Positions 1 through 8,789 of a DNA stretch of 64,000 nucleotides are shown here, one piece after another (within the stretch, counting starts at the first letter, position 1; each line of letters starts with the position of its first letter). Under the pieces are notes generated by a model that saw only the letters and a list, made by a program, of their open reading frames with translations, ran no database searches and had not been told where the DNA came from. Position numbers and translations under genes: made by a program. The DNA is from Methylomonas koyamae (GTDB lineage: Bacteria; Pseudomonadota; Gammaproteobacteria; Methylococcales; Methylomonadaceae), in assembly GCF_019669905.1 (NCBI RefSeq), contig NZ_AP019777.1, positions 2,170,001-2,234,000 of the forward strand, given 5' to 3'.

Positions 1-63
1 TGTCCTGGAGCTTGGCGCTCCGGCCAAAGCGGCAATTTCGACTACGTTTTTAACGAGTCTTAA
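1..63 (+). CDS. C-terminal end of an upstream gene, possibly a STAS-domain protein
   Basis: The window opens inside a reading frame that stops at TAA 61-63. Its last residues, NFDYVFNES, resemble the end of the STAS protein at 11098 (NFDKLFSLL). A STAS gene directly before cheY would also fit the STAS and cheY pairing near 41.0-41.7 kb. Only about 20 codons are visible and two other frames are open for much of this stretch, so both the frame and the identity are tentative. Confidence 0.3.
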   Translation, partial: CPGAWRSGQSGNFDYVFNES

Positions 64-80
64 AATTGGAGGAAATAATT

Positions 81-443
81 GTGGCAACGATTCTTGCCGT
101 AGACGATTCGGCATCGATGAGACAAATGGTGGCGTTTACCTTGAAGGGGGCTGGCTTCAGCGTGGTGGAGGCCGTCGATGGTGTGGACGCTTTGAATAAA
201 GCCAAGGCACAGGCTTTCGATTGTGTGGTGACCGACGTCAATATGCCGAACAAAGACGGAATCGAATTGATCAGGGAATTGCGCGCGCTGCCCAACTACA
301 AATTCACGCCGATGCTGATGTTAACCACCGAGGCCGGCGCGGATAAAAAACAACAGGGCAAGGATGCCGGCGCCACCGGATGGATCGTTAAGCCGTTCAA
401 TCCCGACCAGTTGCTGAAAACGATCAAGAAGGTAATGGGTTAA
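81..443 (+). CDS. cheY: CheY-type chemotaxis response regulator
   Basis: Single receiver domain of 120 residues with no output domain, the form that carries phosphoryl signals from CheA to the motor or another target. The acidic pair D8-D9 (VDDS), the phosphoacceptor D52 in TDVNMP, the switch Thr in MLTTEA and the Lys in VKPF are all present. I chose the GTG at 81 because TGGAGGAA lies just upstream at 67-74; a TTG at 66 would overlap that site. It is the first complete gene of a long chemotaxis operon and sits 40 bases before cheA. It closely resembles the receiver protein at 41003. Confidence 0.93.
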   Translation: MATILAVDDSASMRQMVAFTLKGAGFSVVEAVDGVDALNKAKAQAFDCVVTDVNMPNKDGIELIRELRALPNYKFTPMLMLTTEAGADKKQQGKDAGATGWIVKPFNPDQLLKTIKKVMG

Positions 444-483
444 GTTTCCGTTAGCGTCGGGGCAGCAAATTCTGGGTGGTTGT

Positions 484-2565
484 ATGACAATCGATATGGC
501 GCAATTCCATCAGGTGTTCTTCGAGGAAAGTTTCGAAGGGCTGGATGCGATGGAATCCGGTTTGCTGCACATGGATATCGGCGACGTCGACGCCGAGGAT
601 ATCAACACGATCTTTCGCGCCGCCCATTCGATAAAAGGTGGGAGCGGAACATTCGGCTTTACCGCGGTTTCGGATTTTACCCACGTCATGGAGACCTTGC
701 TCGACGAGATGCGGGACGGCCGGCGCAAGGTTACCCAGCCGGCCGTCGATGTTTTGCTCGGCTCGGTGGATTGTTTACGCGACATGTTGCAGTCCATCCG
801 CGACGGCGCGGAAATCGATCAAGCCACCGTCTCGGCGCACAAGTTGGCGCTGGACAATGAATTGCATAATCCCGGTGCCGAGACGAAGCCTGTCGCCGTG
901 GCAGAGCCGTCGTCCGCCCGCCAGGCAGTGTCGAGCGATGCTGGCGAAGCATTGGAAATCAGCGGCTGGACGATCGCATTCAGCCCGCATCTGCATCTAC
1001 TGAAAACCGGTAACGAACCGGTCAGGATGTTCAGAGAGTTGGCCGCTTTGGGGGAGTTGACGACCACGGTCGATTTACAAGGCTTGCCCAGCTTGTACGA
1101 TCTCGATCCGGAAGAATGCCATCTGTCATGGAAATTGCAGGTGTCCGGAAATATTCCGGCCGGGGAAATCGACGAGATATTCGATTGGGTCGAAGACGAC
1201 TGCGATTTGGCCAAACAGCCGAGCTATCGGGCGAACCGGCCGGCGGCGGCACCTGCGCAAGAAACGCATGGAACCGGCAGCGCTGCGGCCGATGCGGTTC
1301 CGGCAACTCAATCTGCAGAAAACGCAGCCGAAATCGAGAACCAGCCAACGGATGCGAAACCGGCTAAAAAGGAAGAGGCTAAAGCCGCCGGCAAAGGTTC
1401 CAGTTCGATTCGGGTCGATACCGCCAAGATCGACACCTTAATCAATATGGTCGGCGAATTAGTGATTACCCAATCGATGCTGAGCTTGTTGGGCGACCAT
1501 TTCGAGATGAACAAGCTCGACCAGTTAAAAAACGGCCTGTCGCAGTTGGAACGCCATACCCGCGAGCTGCAGGAAAGCGTGATGAATATCCGGATGTTGC
1601 CGATCAGCTTCGTGTTCAGCCGCTTCCCGCGCTTGGCGCATGATATTAGCGCTAAGCTCGGTAAAAAAATCGAGCTGAAACTGGTTGGCGAGAATACCGA
1701 AGTGGATAAAACCGTGGTGGAGTTACTGAGCGATCCGTTGGTACACCTGGTTCGCAACAGTCTGGACCATGGCATCGAGCTGCCCGAAGTCCGCATCGCG
1801 GCCGGTAAGCCGGAAACCGGCACCGTTACGCTGGAGGCCTACCACCGCGGCGGCAACATCGTGATAGAAGTATCGGACGACGGCAAAGGATTGGATAAAG
1901 ACAAGTTACGCGCCAAAGCCATTGAGAAAGGCTTGATCGATGCCGACGCCGTGCTGACCGAGAAACAAACCTACGAATTGATCTTCATGCCCGGCTTTTC
2001 GACGGCGGAAAAATTGACCGATATTTCCGGCCGCGGCGTCGGTATGGATGTGGTGCGGCGCAACATTCTGGCTTTGGGCGGCGATATCGAAATTTTATCC
2101 GAGTTGGGAAAGGGCTCGACCATTGCCATCCACTTGCCGCTGACGCTGGCGATCTTGGACGGCCAATCGATTGCCGTGGGTGACGAAACCTACATATTGC
2201 CGCTGGGCTCGATCATCGAATCGTTGCATATCAAGGAGGATAGGATTAACCGGGTGGCCGGCAAAGGCGAAGCCTTTTTGCTGCGTGGCCAATACCTGCC
2301 TATCGTCCGCATCCACGAGATTTTCAAAGTGCCAGGCGCCAAAACCACCAAGTTGACGGAAGGCCTGATCGTCGTCGTCGAAGGCCAAGGCGTACGCTGC
2401 GGCTTGTTTGTCGACGATTTACTCGGCCAGCAGCAAGTGGTGATCAAATCGCTCGAAGCCAATTACCGGCGTATCGAAGGCGTCTCCGGCGCGACCATCT
2501 TGGGCGACGGTTCGGTGGCGTTGATCCTGGATATACCGGGTTTGGTGCGCCTGGCTAACCAATAA
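484..2565 (+). CDS. cheA: Chemotaxis histidine kinase CheA
   Basis: Class II histidine kinase of 693 residues that phosphorylates CheY and CheB under receptor control. It has an N-terminal HPt domain with the phosphoacceptor H48 in AAHSIKGGSGTFGF. A second folded module at about residues 155-240 ends in DPEECHLSWKL...VEDDCDL, and a Glu/Ala/Lys-rich linker follows. Next come the dimerisation helices, an ATPase domain (N box LVRNSLDHG, G boxes SDDGKGLD and GRGVGMDV) and a C-terminal CheW-like domain. It is flanked by cheY and cheW in one operon. All catalytic motifs look intact. A second, longer CheA lies at 41734. Confidence 0.95.
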   Translation: MTIDMAQFHQVFFEESFEGLDAMESGLLHMDIGDVDAEDINTIFRAAHSIKGGSGTFGFTAVSDFTHVMETLLDEMRDGRRKVTQPAVDVLLGSVDCLRDMLQSIRDGAEIDQATVSAHKLALDNELHNPGAETKPVAVAEPSSARQAVSSDAGEALEISGWTIAFSPHLHLLKTGNEPVRMFRELAALGELTTTVDLQGLPSLYDLDPEECHLSWKLQVSGNIPAGEIDEIFDWVEDDCDLAKQPSYRANRPAAAPAQETHGTGSAAADAVPATQSAENAAEIENQPTDAKPAKKEEAKAAGKGSSSIRVDTAKIDTLINMVGELVITQSMLSLLGDHFEMNKLDQLKNGLSQLERHTRELQESVMNIRMLPISFVFSRFPRLAHDISAKLGKKIELKLVGENTEVDKTVVELLSDPLVHLVRNSLDHGIELPEVRIAAGKPETGTVTLEAYHRGGNIVIEVSDDGKGLDKDKLRAKAIEKGLIDADAVLTEKQTYELIFMPGFSTAEKLTDISGRGVGMDVVRRNILALGGDIEILSELGKGSTIAIHLPLTLAILDGQSIAVGDETYILPLGSIIESLHIKEDRINRVAGKGEAFLLRGQYLPIVRIHEIFKVPGAKTTKLTEGLIVVVEGQGVRCGLFVDDLLGQQQVVIKSLEANYRRIEGVSGATILGDGSVALILDIPGLVRLANQ

Positions 2566-2608
2566 CCGGCGGCAGCACTGTCGAGCAGAACTTATCGAAA
2601 TCAGCGAT

Positions 2609-3097
2609 ATGGAGCAGCAAGATTTGAAACAAGCCGAGAGCGATCTGCAATTTTTGAGTTTTACCCTGGGCCGGGAAGAATACGGTGTAGATATTCTGCG
2701 GGTGCAGGAAATCCGGAGCTGGGAACCGGTATCGAGGATTCCGAATGTGCCTGCCTACGAAAAAGGCGTGGTGAATTTGCGCGGCGCGATCGTGCCGATT
2801 ATCGATTTGCGGGAGCGGTTCCAGTTGGGGCATAGCCCTTATACGCCGTTGACGGTGGTGGTGGTTTTGCAGGCCCGCGAGGCCGACAAGACCCGGATTA
2901 TGGGAGTTGTGGTCGATTCGGTTTCCGATGTAGTGGATGTCAATCGAAAAAGCATTCAAAGCGCGCCTGATTTTGGCTCCAAAGTCAGTACCGAATTTAT
3001 CAACGGTTTGGTTTCGGTCAACGACCGCATGGTCATGCTGCTGGATGTGGATAAATTATTAAAATTGGATGGCGTGGATGGTGAAGATGAAAGCTGA
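2609..3097 (+). CDS. cheW: CheW coupling protein
   Basis: CheW-type adaptor of 162 residues that links receptors to CheA. The typical pattern is visible: FTLGREEYGVDILRVQEI near the start, then NLRGAIVPIIDLRERF, then VVDSVSDVV and MVMLLDVDKLL. It lies 43 bases after cheA and just before a PAS-type receptor. It is very similar to the CheW at 5533 (both contain NLRG-IVPIIDLRERFQ), suggesting that the two arose by duplication within this operon. The C-terminal tail is acidic. Confidence 0.93.
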   Translation: MEQQDLKQAESDLQFLSFTLGREEYGVDILRVQEIRSWEPVSRIPNVPAYEKGVVNLRGAIVPIIDLRERFQLGHSPYTPLTVVVVLQAREADKTRIMGVVVDSVSDVVDVNRKSIQSAPDFGSKVSTEFINGLVSVNDRMVMLLDVDKLLKLDGVDGEDES

Positions 3098-3139
3098 ACA
3101 AAAAGCTGTTGACGGCTGGGCTGTACTGGAGGAAATGCA

Positions 3140-5488
3140 ATGAAACTCAATCACCCTGTGACTGATCGCGAAGTTCTGATGAAGCCGGGTACCATTTTGG
3201 TCACCCGTACCAATCTGAAAGGCGTCATTACCTATGCCAACGATGCATTTATAGAGATCAGCGGCTTTAGCAAGGACGAACTGATCGGCTCCAACCATAA
3301 CGTTGTCCGCCATCCGGACATGCCGTCCGCCGCTTTTGCCGATTTGTGGATGTGTTTGAAGAACGGCAAGCCCTGGACCGCTCCGGTCAAGAATCGCACC
3401 AAATCCGGCGATTATTATTGGGTGGAAGCCAATGTCACGCCGGTATTCAAAAACGGCAAAGTGCAGGAATATCTGTCGGTACGCTATGCGCCGTCGCGAG
3501 AGCAAATTGCTCAGGCCGAGTCGCTTTACGAAAAGCTCAATGCCAACAAGGCCAGCATGCGCCCGAAAGGCTTGGTGGCAGCTATTAAAAAAATTTCGGA
3601 AATCGGGTTTTGGAAAAAAGTCGCAATTATCTATCTGATCTTCCTGCTACCGACCTTAAACTCCATCTACGGCCACTATGTCGAGCAAAAGTATTTGGAG
3701 ATGTCCTTGTTTTTGGGGCTTGCTACCTTTGCTTCGGTAATGGGATATATGCTAATCAACAGTGTCATTAATGCATTTGAGAAGGCGATAGGTATTTGCT
3801 ACCGGATGGCCGATGAGCAGTTTCGCAACTCTATCGATCTGGATCGCGGCGACGAAATTGGCGATTTCTATCGGGCGTTGTACGGTATGCAGGTAAAACT
3901 GAATTCCGATTTGGCCTTCTCCAAACAAGTCGCCTCCGAAGCGATGCGGATCAAGCAAGCGCTGGATAATGTGCAATCCTGCGTGATGGTCGCCAATAAC
4001 GATTTGGACATCATTTACATGAATAAAACCGTGTCGGAGATGTTTCAAAATGCACAGCAAGATATTCGCAAACAATTGCCGAAATTCGATGCCAGTAACC
4101 TGCTGGGCGCCAATATCGACCAATTCCACAAAAATCCGGGCCATCAGCGCCAACTGCTGGCAAATCTGAACGCCACCTTCAGCTCGGCGCTGGTGATCGG
4201 CGACAGGCACATGAATATCGTTGCCAATCCGGTCAGAAACGACGAAAAAGAGCGCATCGGCGTCGTGGTCGAGTGGTTGGACCGGACCCACGAAGTGAAA
4301 ATCGAACAGGAAATTGCCGGTATCGTCGAGGCCGTGAAGGCCGGCGAATTGTCGAGCAGGATCGAACTGGCCGACAAACGCGGCTTTTTCGAAAAACTCA
4401 GCGAGGGCATCAACGAACTGACCGATGTGATCGAAAACGTGTTTCGCGATATCGGCAGTACCATGCAAAGCATGGCCGCGGGGGATCTGACCAACCGGAT
4501 TACCAGCGAATACGAGGGCGTCTATTTGAATTGCAAAAATGATATCAATGCCACCATCGATAAACTGAACGAAATCTTCGGCCAGGTCAGCGAGTCGGCT
4601 CACTTCATTAACAATTCTTCGCAAGAGATTGCCAGCGGAAACAATAATTTATCGCAACGTGCCGAGCAGCAGGCGGCCAATCTGGAACAAACCGCGGCGA
4701 GCATGGAAGAGCTGACCAGTACGGTGAAAAACAATGCCGACAACGCCCAGCAAGCGAATTTGGTGGCCAACAACGCCAAGGAGTTGGCGGAAAAGGGCGG
4801 CAATGTCGTCAAAGCGGCCGTCTCGGCGATGCAGGAAATCAACGAAAGCAGCAACAAAATCGCCGACATTATCGGCGTGATAGACGAGATCGCATTCCAG
4901 ACCAATTTGCTGGCATTGAACGCTTCGGTGGAAGCGGCCCGCGCCGGCGAACAAGGTCGAGGCTTCTCCGTGGTTGCTACCGAGGTCAGAAATCTGGCGC
5001 AGCGCAGCGCGACCGCCGCCAGAGAAAGTAAGGAATTAATTCAGAACAGTGTGCAAAAGGTTAGGGCCGGTACCGAGTTCGTCAACGAAACCGGTAAGGC
5101 GTTGACCGAAATCGTCGCCGGCGTTAAGAAAGTCGGCGACATTGTGGCCCAAATCGCTGACGCCAGCGTCGAGCAGTCTGCCGGCATCGGTCAAGTCAAC
5201 CAAGCCGTAGCGCAGATGGACGAAATCACCCAGCAAAATGCCGCGTTGGCCGAAGAAGCCTCGGCGGCCAGTATATCCATGAGCGATTTGTCCACCAATA
5301 TGGTGGAAATGCTGGCGTTTTTTAAGACCGAGAACAATGCCGGCCAACATCCGGTCGCGCAGCGCGGGCACGCTGCCGGCGCGATGCGAACGGAGCCGGC
5401 TCGCACCGTTTCGGCTCCGGTATCCAATAGCCAACCGGCATTTGTCGCGAGATCGAACGATATGGACGACGAATGGCAGGATTTTTGA
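3140..5488 (+). CDS. Aer-like PAS-domain methyl-accepting chemotaxis protein
   Basis: Receptor of 782 residues. The N-terminal PAS domain (about 10-125) has the Aer-type stretch VVRHPDMPSAAFADLW...KPWTAPVKNR, which in Aer homologues binds FAD and senses redox state or oxygen. Two membrane helices (about 159-178 and 186-206) are joined by a short loop, so sensing is probably cytoplasmic. A HAMP region, a second PAS-like segment (about 265-390), another HAMP-like region and the signalling hairpin ([28 protein letters not shown]) follow. The last five residues, EWQDF, fit the xWxxF tether by which CheR and CheB bind receptors; cheR and cheB are in the same operon. The start ATG follows GGAGG. 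Confidence 0.93.
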   Translation: MKLNHPVTDREVLMKPGTILVTRTNLKGVITYANDAFIEISGFSKDELIGSNHNVVRHPDMPSAAFADLWMCLKNGKPWTAPVKNRTKSGDYYWVEANVTPVFKNGKVQEYLSVRYAPSREQIAQAESLYEKLNANKASMRPKGLVAAIKKISEIGFWKKVAIIYLIFLLPTLNSIYGHYVEQKYLEMSLFLGLATFASVMGYMLINSVINAFEKAIGICYRMADEQFRNSIDLDRGDEIGDFYRALYGMQVKLNSDLAFSKQVASEAMRIKQALDNVQSCVMVANNDLDIIYMNKTVSEMFQNAQQDIRKQLPKFDASNLLGANIDQFHKNPGHQRQLLANLNATFSSALVIGDRHMNIVANPVRNDEKERIGVVVEWLDRTHEVKIEQEIAGIVEAVKAGELSSRIELADKRGFFEKLSEGINELTDVIENVFRDIGSTMQSMAAGDLTNRITSEYEGVYLNCKNDINATIDKLNEIFGQVSESAHFINNSSQEIASGNNNLSQRAEQQAANLEQTAASMEELTSTVKNNADNAQQANLVANNAKELAEKGGNVVKAAVSAMQEINESSNKIADIIGVIDEIAFQTNLLALNASVEAARAGEQGRGFSVVATEVRNLAQRSATAARESKELIQNSVQKVRAGTEFVNETGKALTEIVAGVKKVGDIVAQIADASVEQSAGIGQVNQAVAQMDEITQQNAALAEEASAASISMSDLSTNMVEMLAFFKTENNAGQHPVAQRGHAAGAMRTEPARTVSAPVSNSQPAFVARSNDMDDEWQDF

Positions 5489-5532
5489 TCGGAGTCCGCG
5501 GCAGGTCGGTCTCTCCACAAGGAAAATAAGCC

Positions 5533-6009
5533 ATGGCAACGAATAAACAGGTTGAACAGTTCCTGACGTTCGAGTTGGCCGGTGACGCTTACGGTATCGA
5601 TATCTTGAAAGTCCAGGAAATCAGAGGCTGGGAACCGATCCGGAAAATTCCCAATGCTCCGGCTTTTGTCAAAGGCGCGCTGAATCTACGCGGAACGATT
5701 GTGCCGATTATCGATTTGCGCGAGCGGTTTCAGATGGAAAAAGCCGAGTATACGCCCGTTACCGTAGTGATCGTGTTGAGTATCGATACCGCGGCGGGTG
5801 CCAGCGTGATGGGCGTCGTGGCCGATACCGTTTCCGACGTATTGGATATCGATCCGGCGGATATAAAACAGGCGCCGAACTTGGGAACCAAAATCAACAC
5901 CGAATACATGCGCGGCATGTATGTCGGAAAGAAGAATATGGTCATGCTATTGGATGTCGACAGGTTATTGAATCCTGAAGAGTTTATCGAGTTCGCCAGT
6001 TTGCAATGA
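5533..6009 (+). CDS. cheW: CheW coupling protein (second copy)
   Basis: Second CheW of the operon, 158 residues, with LAGDAYGIDILKVQEIRGWEPI, NLRGTIVPIIDLRERF and NMVMLLDVDRLL. It is close in sequence to the copy at 2609, which lies on the other side of the receptor gene. The stop overlaps the start of the ParA-like gene by four bases, so the two are probably translationally coupled. Two CheW proteins in one operon could serve different receptor classes or interact differently with the ParA-like protein; that is inference. Confidence 0.93.
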   Translation: MATNKQVEQFLTFELAGDAYGIDILKVQEIRGWEPIRKIPNAPAFVKGALNLRGTIVPIIDLRERFQMEKAEYTPVTVVIVLSIDTAAGASVMGVVADTVSDVLDIDPADIKQAPNLGTKINTEYMRGMYVGKKNMVMLLDVDRLLNPEEFIEFASLQ

Positions 6010-6767
6010 AGGCGAAAATCATAGCCGTGCTGAATCAAAAAGGCGGCGTCGGGAAAACCACGACCTCGGTGAATCTGACCCACGCCTTGGCCAGGATGGG
6101 CAAAACGGTGACGGTAATCGATTTGGATCCGCAAAGCCATTTGGCGGTATCCCTCGGAGTCGTTGCGCCGCAGCAGGGCGGTATCGACGAAGTCATGCTG
6201 GCCGATTGCGGGTTGCAGGGCCGGTTGTTACCAGTAAGAAAGAATCTGAATCTAGTCGTTTCCGGACCGCGCTTGCAAGAAATCGAACAACTCAGCGAAG
6301 GCGGTTCCTGCCGCGGCGATTTACTGAAAAAGGCTTTGGTGTCGTGCCTGTTGGATCAGGATTTCGTTTTTATCGACTGTCCGCCGTCTTCCGGCGTGCT
6401 GGTGGCCAATGCCTTGTTCGCCGCCGACGAGATTTTGATTCCGATGACCTCCGACTATCTGGTGCTGCAGGGCTTGTCGCATTTAATGGGGACTATCAAG
6501 AAATTCGAAGCCGCATTGAAACGGCAATATCGATTCTCGCTGGTGATGTCCCGCTACATTCCGACGCGGCGCTTGTCCAGAGAGGTATTGGAATTGGTCA
6601 AAAGCTATTTTCCCGGCAAAGTACTGGCGACACCGATCCGCGAGACCGCGTTGCTGGCCGAATGCCCGAGTTTTGGCAAGACTATTTTTGAGTATCGTCC
6701 AGGCTGTCGCTCGGCGCGGGATTTCACCGAACTGGCCAAGGACTTTTTGGAAAATAGGGTGATGTAA
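6006..6767 (+). CDS. ParA-family ATPase of the chemotaxis operon
   Basis: Deviant Walker-A ATPase of 253 residues: KGGVGKTT at the N terminus, then the DLDPQSHLAVSLGV segment and FIDCPPSSG. No ParB is nearby, and the gene is embedded between cheW and a STAS gene. It is therefore more likely a positioning ATPase for chemotaxis arrays (as known for ParC of Vibrio and PpfA of Rhodobacter) than a plasmid partition protein. It overlaps cheW by four bases and shares one base with the next start (TAATG). The partner that would anchor it to the array is not evident; the STAS protein at 6767 is a candidate. Confidence 0.85.
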   Translation: MKAKIIAVLNQKGGVGKTTTSVNLTHALARMGKTVTVIDLDPQSHLAVSLGVVAPQQGGIDEVMLADCGLQGRLLPVRKNLNLVVSGPRLQEIEQLSEGGSCRGDLLKKALVSCLLDQDFVFIDCPPSSGVLVANALFAADEILIPMTSDYLVLQGLSHLMGTIKKFEAALKRQYRFSLVMSRYIPTRRLSREVLELVKSYFPGKVLATPIRETALLAECPSFGKTIFEYRPGCRSARDFTELAKDFLENRVM

Positions 6768-7273
6768 TGGCTGAGAACGGCGAGAACAGTTTAATTGGCT
6801 ACGATCCGCTGGCCTGGATGAAGGCTGACGCTGGCGGCGAGCCAAGCGGCGTACCGGTGCCGGCTGTCGAGCCAGCCGGCAACATCGCATTGGAGCCGCA
6901 GTTACCGGATGGCGCCGGTAATGCCGATGCCGATGCAGAGTCCGTAGACTCAGCATCCGAGCCTGAGCCCCAGGCGGTCGGCAAAGGGACAGTGGTGTTG
7001 GAGCCTTTATCCAATATTCAGGGTGTCGCCAGCTTGCACCATACGTTGATGCAGATGTTGAACCAGTATGACGCGCTGGATATCGATGCTTCAGCGGTTA
7101 CCAGCATCGATACCTCGACGCTGCAATTGTTGGTGGTGTTGAAATGTACCGCCGCCGGTTTACAAAAGGTGGTGGCGATCGATTTTCCGTCCGAGAAATT
7201 TGTCGAGGCTGCGCAGTTACTGGGCGTGTCGGAAATGCTGGAAGTCGATGCAGCCGTGTCCGGCTTTTTTTAA
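6767..7273 (+). CDS. STAS-domain protein with long acidic N-terminal region
   Basis: Protein of 168 residues. The C-terminal 85 residues have a STAS (anti-sigma-factor antagonist) pattern, including ALDIDASAVTSIDTSTLQLLVVL with Ser/Thr at the usual phospho-site region. The first 80 residues are Ala/Pro/Glu-rich and probably disordered, apart from a hydrophobic patch, LIGYDPLAWM, at positions 9-18 that looks like a docking motif. It starts at TAATG directly on the ParA-like stop, so the two proteins probably work together. It ends in Phe-Phe. No RsbW-type kinase is near, so the partner is unknown. Confidence 0.75.
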   Translation: MAENGENSLIGYDPLAWMKADAGGEPSGVPVPAVEPAGNIALEPQLPDGAGNADADAESVDSASEPEPQAVGKGTVVLEPLSNIQGVASLHHTLMQMLNQYDALDIDASAVTSIDTSTLQLLVVLKCTAAGLQKVVAIDFPSEKFVEAAQLLGVSEMLEVDAAVSGFF

Positions 7274-7309
7274 GCCGTTCCGGATCGGTTTAGCAAGTCT
7301 GCGCTCAAC

Positions 7310-8146
7310 ATGAAAGATAATATTCGCGAATTCGAATATACCCAGGCTGATTTCGATATTCTGCGAAAAATTTCCAATCAGCACTCGGGGATTTTGGTAC
7401 CGGACGATAAGTTCGATATGTTTTATTCCCGGCTGGCGAAGCGGCTTAGGTTATTGGGGCTGGCTAGCTTCAAGGAATATTGCCAATATTTAACCGACCA
7501 TCCCGCCGATGAATTTACCGAATTCATCAATTCCGTCACGACCAACCTGACTTCGTTCTTTCGGGAAAACCACCATTTCGAATATTTGACTGAAACGGTG
7601 GTGCCGGAGCTGTTGAAAAAGAAGGCTGCGGTAAGGCAGGTCAAAATCTGGTCGGCCGGGTGTTCGACCGGGGAGGAGCCTTACTCGTTGGCGATGGCGT
7701 TGAAGGAGAGTCTGCCGGCCGGTTGGGACCTGAAAATATTGGCCACCGATCTCGACACCAATGTGTTGGCAACGGCGGCCAATGGCGTTTACAGTGCCGA
7801 TCGCGCCGCCGGCATTTCCGAGCAACGGCTGAAGCGCTGGTTTCAAAAAGGCCGCGGACGGCAAGCAAACAAGGTCAGAGTCAAGCCGGAATTGCGCGCG
7901 GCGGTCACGTTCAGACAACTGAACCTGATGCGGGACTGGCCGATGCGCGGCCGTTTCGATGTCATCTTTTGTCGAAACGTGCTGATTTACTTCGACCGGC
8001 AAACCAAAACCAAGCTCGCCGAACGCTATGCCAGCCTGCTCGAAACCGGCGGCTATCTTTTTATCGGCCATTCCGAATCGCTGCATCAGCTCGATACGGC
8101 CTTCGAACCCATCGGAAACACCATTTACCGGAAAACAGCCAAGTGA
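7310..8146 (+). CDS. cheR: Chemoreceptor glutamate methyltransferase CheR
   Basis: CheR of 278 residues: an N-terminal helical domain, then the SAM-binding motif SAGCSTGEEPYSLAM, ATDLDTNVL and the conserved FDVIFCRNVLIYFD. It adds methyl groups from S-adenosylmethionine to receptor glutamates during adaptation. The stop overlaps the GTG of cheD by four bases. The receptor at 3140 in the same operon ends in EWQDF, a likely CheR-binding tether. A second, divergent CheR is at 38803. Confidence 0.95.
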   Translation: MKDNIREFEYTQADFDILRKISNQHSGILVPDDKFDMFYSRLAKRLRLLGLASFKEYCQYLTDHPADEFTEFINSVTTNLTSFFRENHHFEYLTETVVPELLKKKAAVRQVKIWSAGCSTGEEPYSLAMALKESLPAGWDLKILATDLDTNVLATAANGVYSADRAAGISEQRLKRWFQKGRGRQANKVRVKPELRAAVTFRQLNLMRDWPMRGRFDVIFCRNVLIYFDRQTKTKLAERYASLLETGGYLFIGHSESLHQLDTAFEPIGNTIYRKTAK

Positions 8147-8781
8147 GTCTGACTCATACTTTAGTAAAACCGCCTATCGCCGGGTTCGAGGGGGTCAACC
8201 GCTACTGGGACCAAGAGAACCAAATCGTCGCCGCGAAATTGATGCCGGGCGACTATTACGTCACTAGCCAGGATGAAATGATCACGACGGTGCTCGGTTC
8301 CTGCGTCGCCGCTTGCATTCGCGATTGCGAAACCGGAATCGGCGGCATGAACCATTTCATGTTGCCGGAAACCAGCGATAGCCGGTTGAGCGCCCGCGAT
8401 GAGGCTGTAGTGGGTAATGCATTGCGCTACGGCAACTATGCGATGGAGCACCTGATCAATACCATTCTGCAAAACGGCGGTAAACGGAAAAACCTGGAGG
8501 TCAAGTTGTTCGGCGGCGGCAAGATCATCGCTTCGCTGAGCAATGTCGGCGCCCGCAATGTGAAATTCGTCTTGGATTATGTCGATACCGAGGCGTTGAA
8601 GCTGGTTTCTCACGACTTGGGAGATATTTATCCGCGCAAAGTCAATTTCTTTCCGCGTAGCGGCCGCGTCAGAATGAAAAAGATCAAGGATCTGCATAAC
8701 CAGACCATTTTCTTGCGCGAGAAACAATACAGTTACAGCATCAAGGACGCGCCGGTCGAAGGCAGCGTCGAGTTGTTTTAG
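8143..8781 (+). CDS. cheD: Chemoreceptor glutamine deamidase CheD
   Basis: CheD of 212 residues with the catalytic Cys54 in GSCVAACIRD and His71 in GGMNHFML. It deamidates specific receptor glutamines. I chose the GTG at 8143, which overlaps the cheR stop (GTGA); the frame is open further upstream, but only inside cheR. The final residues, GSVELF, are acidic and end in Leu-Phe. The same kind of tail is found on the proteins at 9855, 14252 and 39771, which is unusual for CheD and may mark a common partner. A second cheD at 38210 lacks this tail. Confidence 0.93.
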   Translation: MSLTHTLVKPPIAGFEGVNRYWDQENQIVAAKLMPGDYYVTSQDEMITTVLGSCVAACIRDCETGIGGMNHFMLPETSDSRLSARDEAVVGNALRYGNYAMEHLINTILQNGGKRKNLEVKLFGGGKIIASLSNVGARNVKFVLDYVDTEALKLVSHDLGDIYPRKVNFFPRSGRVRMKKIKDLHNQTIFLREKQYSYSIKDAPVEGSVELF

Positions 8782-8789
8782 GAGCGGGA

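Noticed and set aside
3752..4624. Long open frame (290 codons) on the minus strand
   Set aside because: It lies wholly inside the PAS receptor gene, whose domains are unmistakable; the antisense frame has no family pattern and reflects codon bias.
6006..6767. Plasmid or chromosome partition parA
   Set aside because: No parB or parS-like sites nearby, and the gene is translationally coupled within a chemotaxis operon.
7660..8781. Extended reading of cheD from 7660 giving 373 residues
   Set aside because: The extra part overlaps cheR in another frame; family sequence and a GTGA junction support the start at 8143.
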